Below are positions 60,502-64,000 of a stretch of DNA of 64,000 nt, one piece after another; the first letter of the stretch is position 1, and each line of letters starts with the position of its first letter. Made by a program: the position numbers and the translations under genes. The DNA comes from Ochotona curzoniae. Its lineage: Eukaryota > Chordata > Mammalia > Lagomorpha > Ochotonidae. The notes below the pieces were generated by a model. It saw only the letters and a list, made by a program, of their open reading frames with translations. It was not told the DNA's origin and did no database searches. The DNA is taken from contig NW_024466607.1 in the NCBI RefSeq assembly GCF_017591425.1, positions 16,190,501 through 16,254,500 on the forward strand, given 5' to 3'.

Positions 60502-60515
60502 CCAGGAGGGGGCGC
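60502..60515 (+). promoter_or_regulatory. CTCF-like core motif
   Basis: CCAGGAGGGGGCGC fits the CTCF core at 13 of 14 positions (the pyrimidine position is G). Isolated in the upstream intron. Confidence 0.4.
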
Positions 60516-62318
60516 AGCTGCCTGGCTCCTCTGGTTGCTGGGATGGTGGAGCTGGTTTTGAAACTCCCCTGTCAAGGTCATTCCCAGACCAGTCGGTCTA
60601 GGCAGACCACAGTGGTTAGCAGTCCCAGAACCTGAGGCTAGAGCCCCCAGGCATCATAACACCTCGCCTGGGAAAGCCTGGCAATCCCTGCCCCCAGCCC
60701 CAGGGTGGTCCTGATAGTGTGGCATGTAGTACCTCATGACGTCTAGACAGGGCTCAGGAGAGGGGGCCTCCAAGGGGGCTTATTCTCAGTGCCTGGCAGG
60801 TGACATCAGAGCGACCCTGCCTTCCAAGTCACCCATTTCTGCATCTCAGTGGCTGACACACCAAACAGAACGGAGGTTCCCACCTCGCAGGTGGACCCAG
60901 GACAGCAGCATCGTCCCTATTGCTACTGCACAGGAGTGCCTGAATTCTGCAGATGGAATCCTAGTCCCCTCCCTGCCCCCACCCTCTCTCCGCAAAATCT
61001 GCACTCTACAGCTGTCCGAAGCCATCAGCTTCCGTGCCTCCAGATTCACTCCCTCCTGTCAGGTCCCTCCTCCAGTTACCCTGTCCTTGTTTCTGACACC
61101 CCAGCCTCAGCCTGGATGTGACAGTAGGAATCCAGACACTGGGGCGCCACTGATGGGGCATGGTGGGGCCAGCTCCTGTCCATCTCCTCAGCCTTGTGTC
61201 TATGGGACGATGGATGCTCTGTAAACACAGATGTCCAATTCCATACCCAAGAGCAGTGCTCTGGGGACAGCTAGGTCTGAGCAGGATTCTTCCACTTTTG
61301 CCTGCAGCTAAGACAGACCTTGTAGTCCAGGGATGCACCTGTCTTGTTTTCTTCCTGTTCCACTTCTACCCAAGGACACCCTGCTGCTAGCTCTAATGCC
61401 TGTGTTCAGGCCTCTCTGGCCCTTCACCCTGTTGTGAGCCTGCAGGCCTGGGAGTTACCAGCCCTGCCAATCCGTACCTGTTCTCCATCCCACATGAGTC
61501 ACAGCAGTCCTAGAAGGGCATTTCCCTAAGATTTTACTTCTCAATGTTCTCTTGGATCCACTGTAGGCAGACTGAGTCCTAGTGAAGCCCAAGTGACAAC
61601 CCAGCAGATGGCCCCACCCTGGGAGATAGGCCATCCCCATAGGGATGTGGTCCAGGGAAGAGTTTTCCACCTGCAGGCTCAGCAGGGAGCCTGGGAGTGC
61701 TCTGGGTAACCCTGGAGCATGGACCCTGCCCAGTGCTGAGGCTCCCCTTCAGCCCCAGCCTCCAGTCTTCTCTGGGCTAGTCAGGAGGCAGTAGGAAGCC
61801 CAGGGTGCAGGGAAGTACTGGATCCCAATAACCATGGCATGACTGTTTCTCTGTTGGTATCTGTTAGTGGCCAGGCTCTTGGCTCAGAGCTAACAGCATG
61901 GTGTCACCTCTCCCTGGACAAAGTGGATCTGGGACAGTAACAGGGGCCAGTGGGGCCACAGGTTATGGCAGTTTCAGGCCAATCATGATGAGAGGAAGGG
62001 GTTTAATCCTACATGAGACAGCAAATGGTGGGATGCTTTGGGGGAGGACAGGAGACAATATGATGCTCCCTGGGATGGGAGCATGTCAGGGTACTTAAAG
62101 CCATGAGGAACAATTCTGGAATCTGGAATCCCTCATCTCCATCCCCCCACCCCCACCCCCCGTACTGTGTACCTATGATCACTGCTCATCTGGGTGGCCT
62201 CCTGGAAGACATGCCTGTCCCCATCCCTCAGATATGGAGACCTGTCTCTCCACCTCTCTCTTCCCTAGCTCCAATCTGATCATCAAGGCCCTGACATTCT
62301 TTGAGTGAGAGGCATGCC

Positions 62319-62600
62319 TGGGAGCCAGCATTGTAGCAAACAGGTAAGGTCATTGCTTGTGATGCTGGCATTCCCTATGAGTGTTGATTTGTGTCCTGGC
62401 TGCTTTACTTCTGATCCAGTGCCCTGATGACAGCCTGGAAAAGGCAGCAGAGGATGGCCAAAGTGTTTGGGCCCCTGAAACCCATGTGGGAGACCTAGAA
62501 GAAGCTCCTGGCTGGCCTAGCCTTGGCTTTTGTAGCCATCTGGGGAGTGAACCAGAGTATGGAAGATTTCTTTCTCTCTCTTTATAATTGTTTCAATCAA
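62319..62600 (+). mobile_element. Lagomorph C-type SINE
   Basis: GAGCCAGCATTGTAGCAAAC, GATGCTGGCATTCCCTATGA, ACTTCTGATCCAGTGCCC, CCCATGTGGGAGACCTAG and GGGGAGTGAACCAGAGTATG, with a CT-rich stretch then a (TCAA)n tail. Confidence 0.9.
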
Positions 62601-62622
62601 TCAATCACTCAATCAATCAACC
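62594..62622. repeat. (TCAA)n tail microsatellite
   Basis: TCAATCAATCAATCACTCAA and further units. It grows out of the tail of the adjacent SINE. Confidence 0.9.
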
Positions 62623-64000
62623 AAATAGTAGAGAGAGAAAGAGAGAGAGAGAAGCATGTCTGAAGATCCTCAGGATTCCCTGGCCTCCTCAGAGGCCTTA
62701 AACTCAGGACCAGCTTCCCACTCCCTCAGGTGGTCTCACATAAACAGGAGGCTAGCTGGGGGACATGTGCAGGGACAGCAACTTGGGACAGGAAGCTTGA
62801 TTGTCCCACAGGAACCAGCCTCCTCCCAACAACCCTGCCATGGCTATGCCACAACCTCCAGGGAAGACAAAGAGCCTCAGGACAAGCCACATGGGCAGCT
62901 CTCCAGCAGGAACATTTTGGAAGGTTCCAGAGAGCCAACAGCAAAGGGGTCTAGAAATGAACCAGCACCCAACCTGCCTAGGATGAGACAAGAGAGAGGG
63001 AAGGGAAGGGAAATGCCAGAGATGCAGGAGGGGATGAAATGGGGAAGAGAAAACTCCAGCTTGTTGTAAGCCCTGGCTATGGCCTCCCACACACCCGACT
63101 TAACCGCAAGCAGGGTCCATTCCCATGGACCCCATCTAGTGGACACCGAGTGCCTGAGGACAAGAGTCACGTGGCACAGCTGGGGTTTAACTGGCTCTGA
63201 TCCAGAGCCCTTGCTTTGGGTTCCATTCTTGGTGCAGTTCTGTCCCCCGCATCTCTCCTGAGACTTGAAAGTGGGGCCTGTGGGAAAATGGACATAAGAG
63301 ATGAACAGGGTGTTCAGTGGGGTTGGGGCAGGAAAAGGATGGAAAGGATGGATTAGGATGGAGGCCCGAGAGGCAGGGGAAGCAAGAGGGCTGTCCTGGA
63401 GGGGCTGGACTGAGGATGGAGCTCCCAGCCCCGGGGACTGCAAACAGGCACCCTCATTGGTCCTCTCTGGAGTGAAGGTGAACAAGCCCTCATTGCTGGA
63501 AAATTAAATTAGAAAGAAAATGGAACAGGAATAAGGTGAGGCAGGCTTGGCCTTGCTGCTGGCTGTCCTTCCAGGCCTGTGCTCAGCGTGGGATCCAGCC
63601 AGGTTGCCCAGCATTCCAGACCCCCCACCCAGTTCCATCAGCCCAGAAATCTGGGTACAGTCAGGCCAAACAGGACCTACACAGCAGGGGGCCCGTCAGA
63701 GCCCACGCTGCTCAGGGGTGTGCCTCCTTATGGCTTCCATTTGCCAGGCTGGTGCTGCCTGGCTGCAGGTTGGTGTCACTGGGTCAGCTGTGTGTCTGTG
63801 CACTGTGTGGCACTGTGTACCACACTGCTGAAAAGGTAGGGGTTGCCTGGAAGGAACATTATTTCTGGAAGGGATCACAGACGATAACCAAGCTGTGACA
63901 TTCTGTTCTTGCATGGGCTTTGGTGGAGGACATGGGGCAGTGAGCAAGCAGGTAGCAGTGCTCCTAGTCCAGCTGCCTGGAGCAGGGAGCCTGGGGCCCT

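Overview
The window is mammalian genomic DNA lying inside one large gene, CACNA2D2, which encodes the voltage-gated calcium channel auxiliary subunit alpha2delta-2. The gene runs on the minus strand. Twenty-two coding exons can be placed between 58656 and 1054. They are joined by splice sites in compatible phase and give 592 consecutive codons plus two bases, roughly residues 97 to 688 of the protein of about 1150 residues. The first exons (signal peptide, start of the mature protein) lie beyond 64000. The last exons (end of alpha2, delta peptide, GPI-anchor signal) lie below position 1. I found no second gene on either strand.

The organism is a lagomorph. The introns carry about two dozen copies of the lagomorph tRNA-derived C-type SINE in both orientations. 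Two well-preserved copies (36443-36758 and 36794-37120) carry the 'agtggctaaagtcc' head variant that I associate with pikas (Ochotona) rather than rabbit, so a pika is the best guess.

Layout in transcript order, from high to low coordinate: 64000-58657 intron; exon 58540-58656; a 35.6 kb intron (58539-22952) with most of the SINEs, an old L1 3' fragment, degenerate tandem DNA and several AT-rich blocks that look like conserved regulatory elements; small exons at 22.9, 15.9 and 12.7 kb, separated by introns that also hold regulatory-looking blocks; a dense cluster of 16 exons between 10.3 and 4.97 kb encoding the VWA_N, VWA (MIDAS) and Cache modules; a 21-nt microexon (3761-3781) with a non-canonical GC donor; and a last exon at 1054-1114.

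The most interesting local region is 3750-4660. The 7-residue microexon (LPISKLK), its GC-AG intron, a U-rich upstream tract, an AATAAA hexamer with a G/U-rich downstream element, a G4-forming tract and a 500-nt pyrimidine-rich stretch of pre-mRNA all lie together. This looks like a regulated splice or polyadenylation decision point. No wholly new biological system is evident. The novelty lies in splicing and regulatory architecture.
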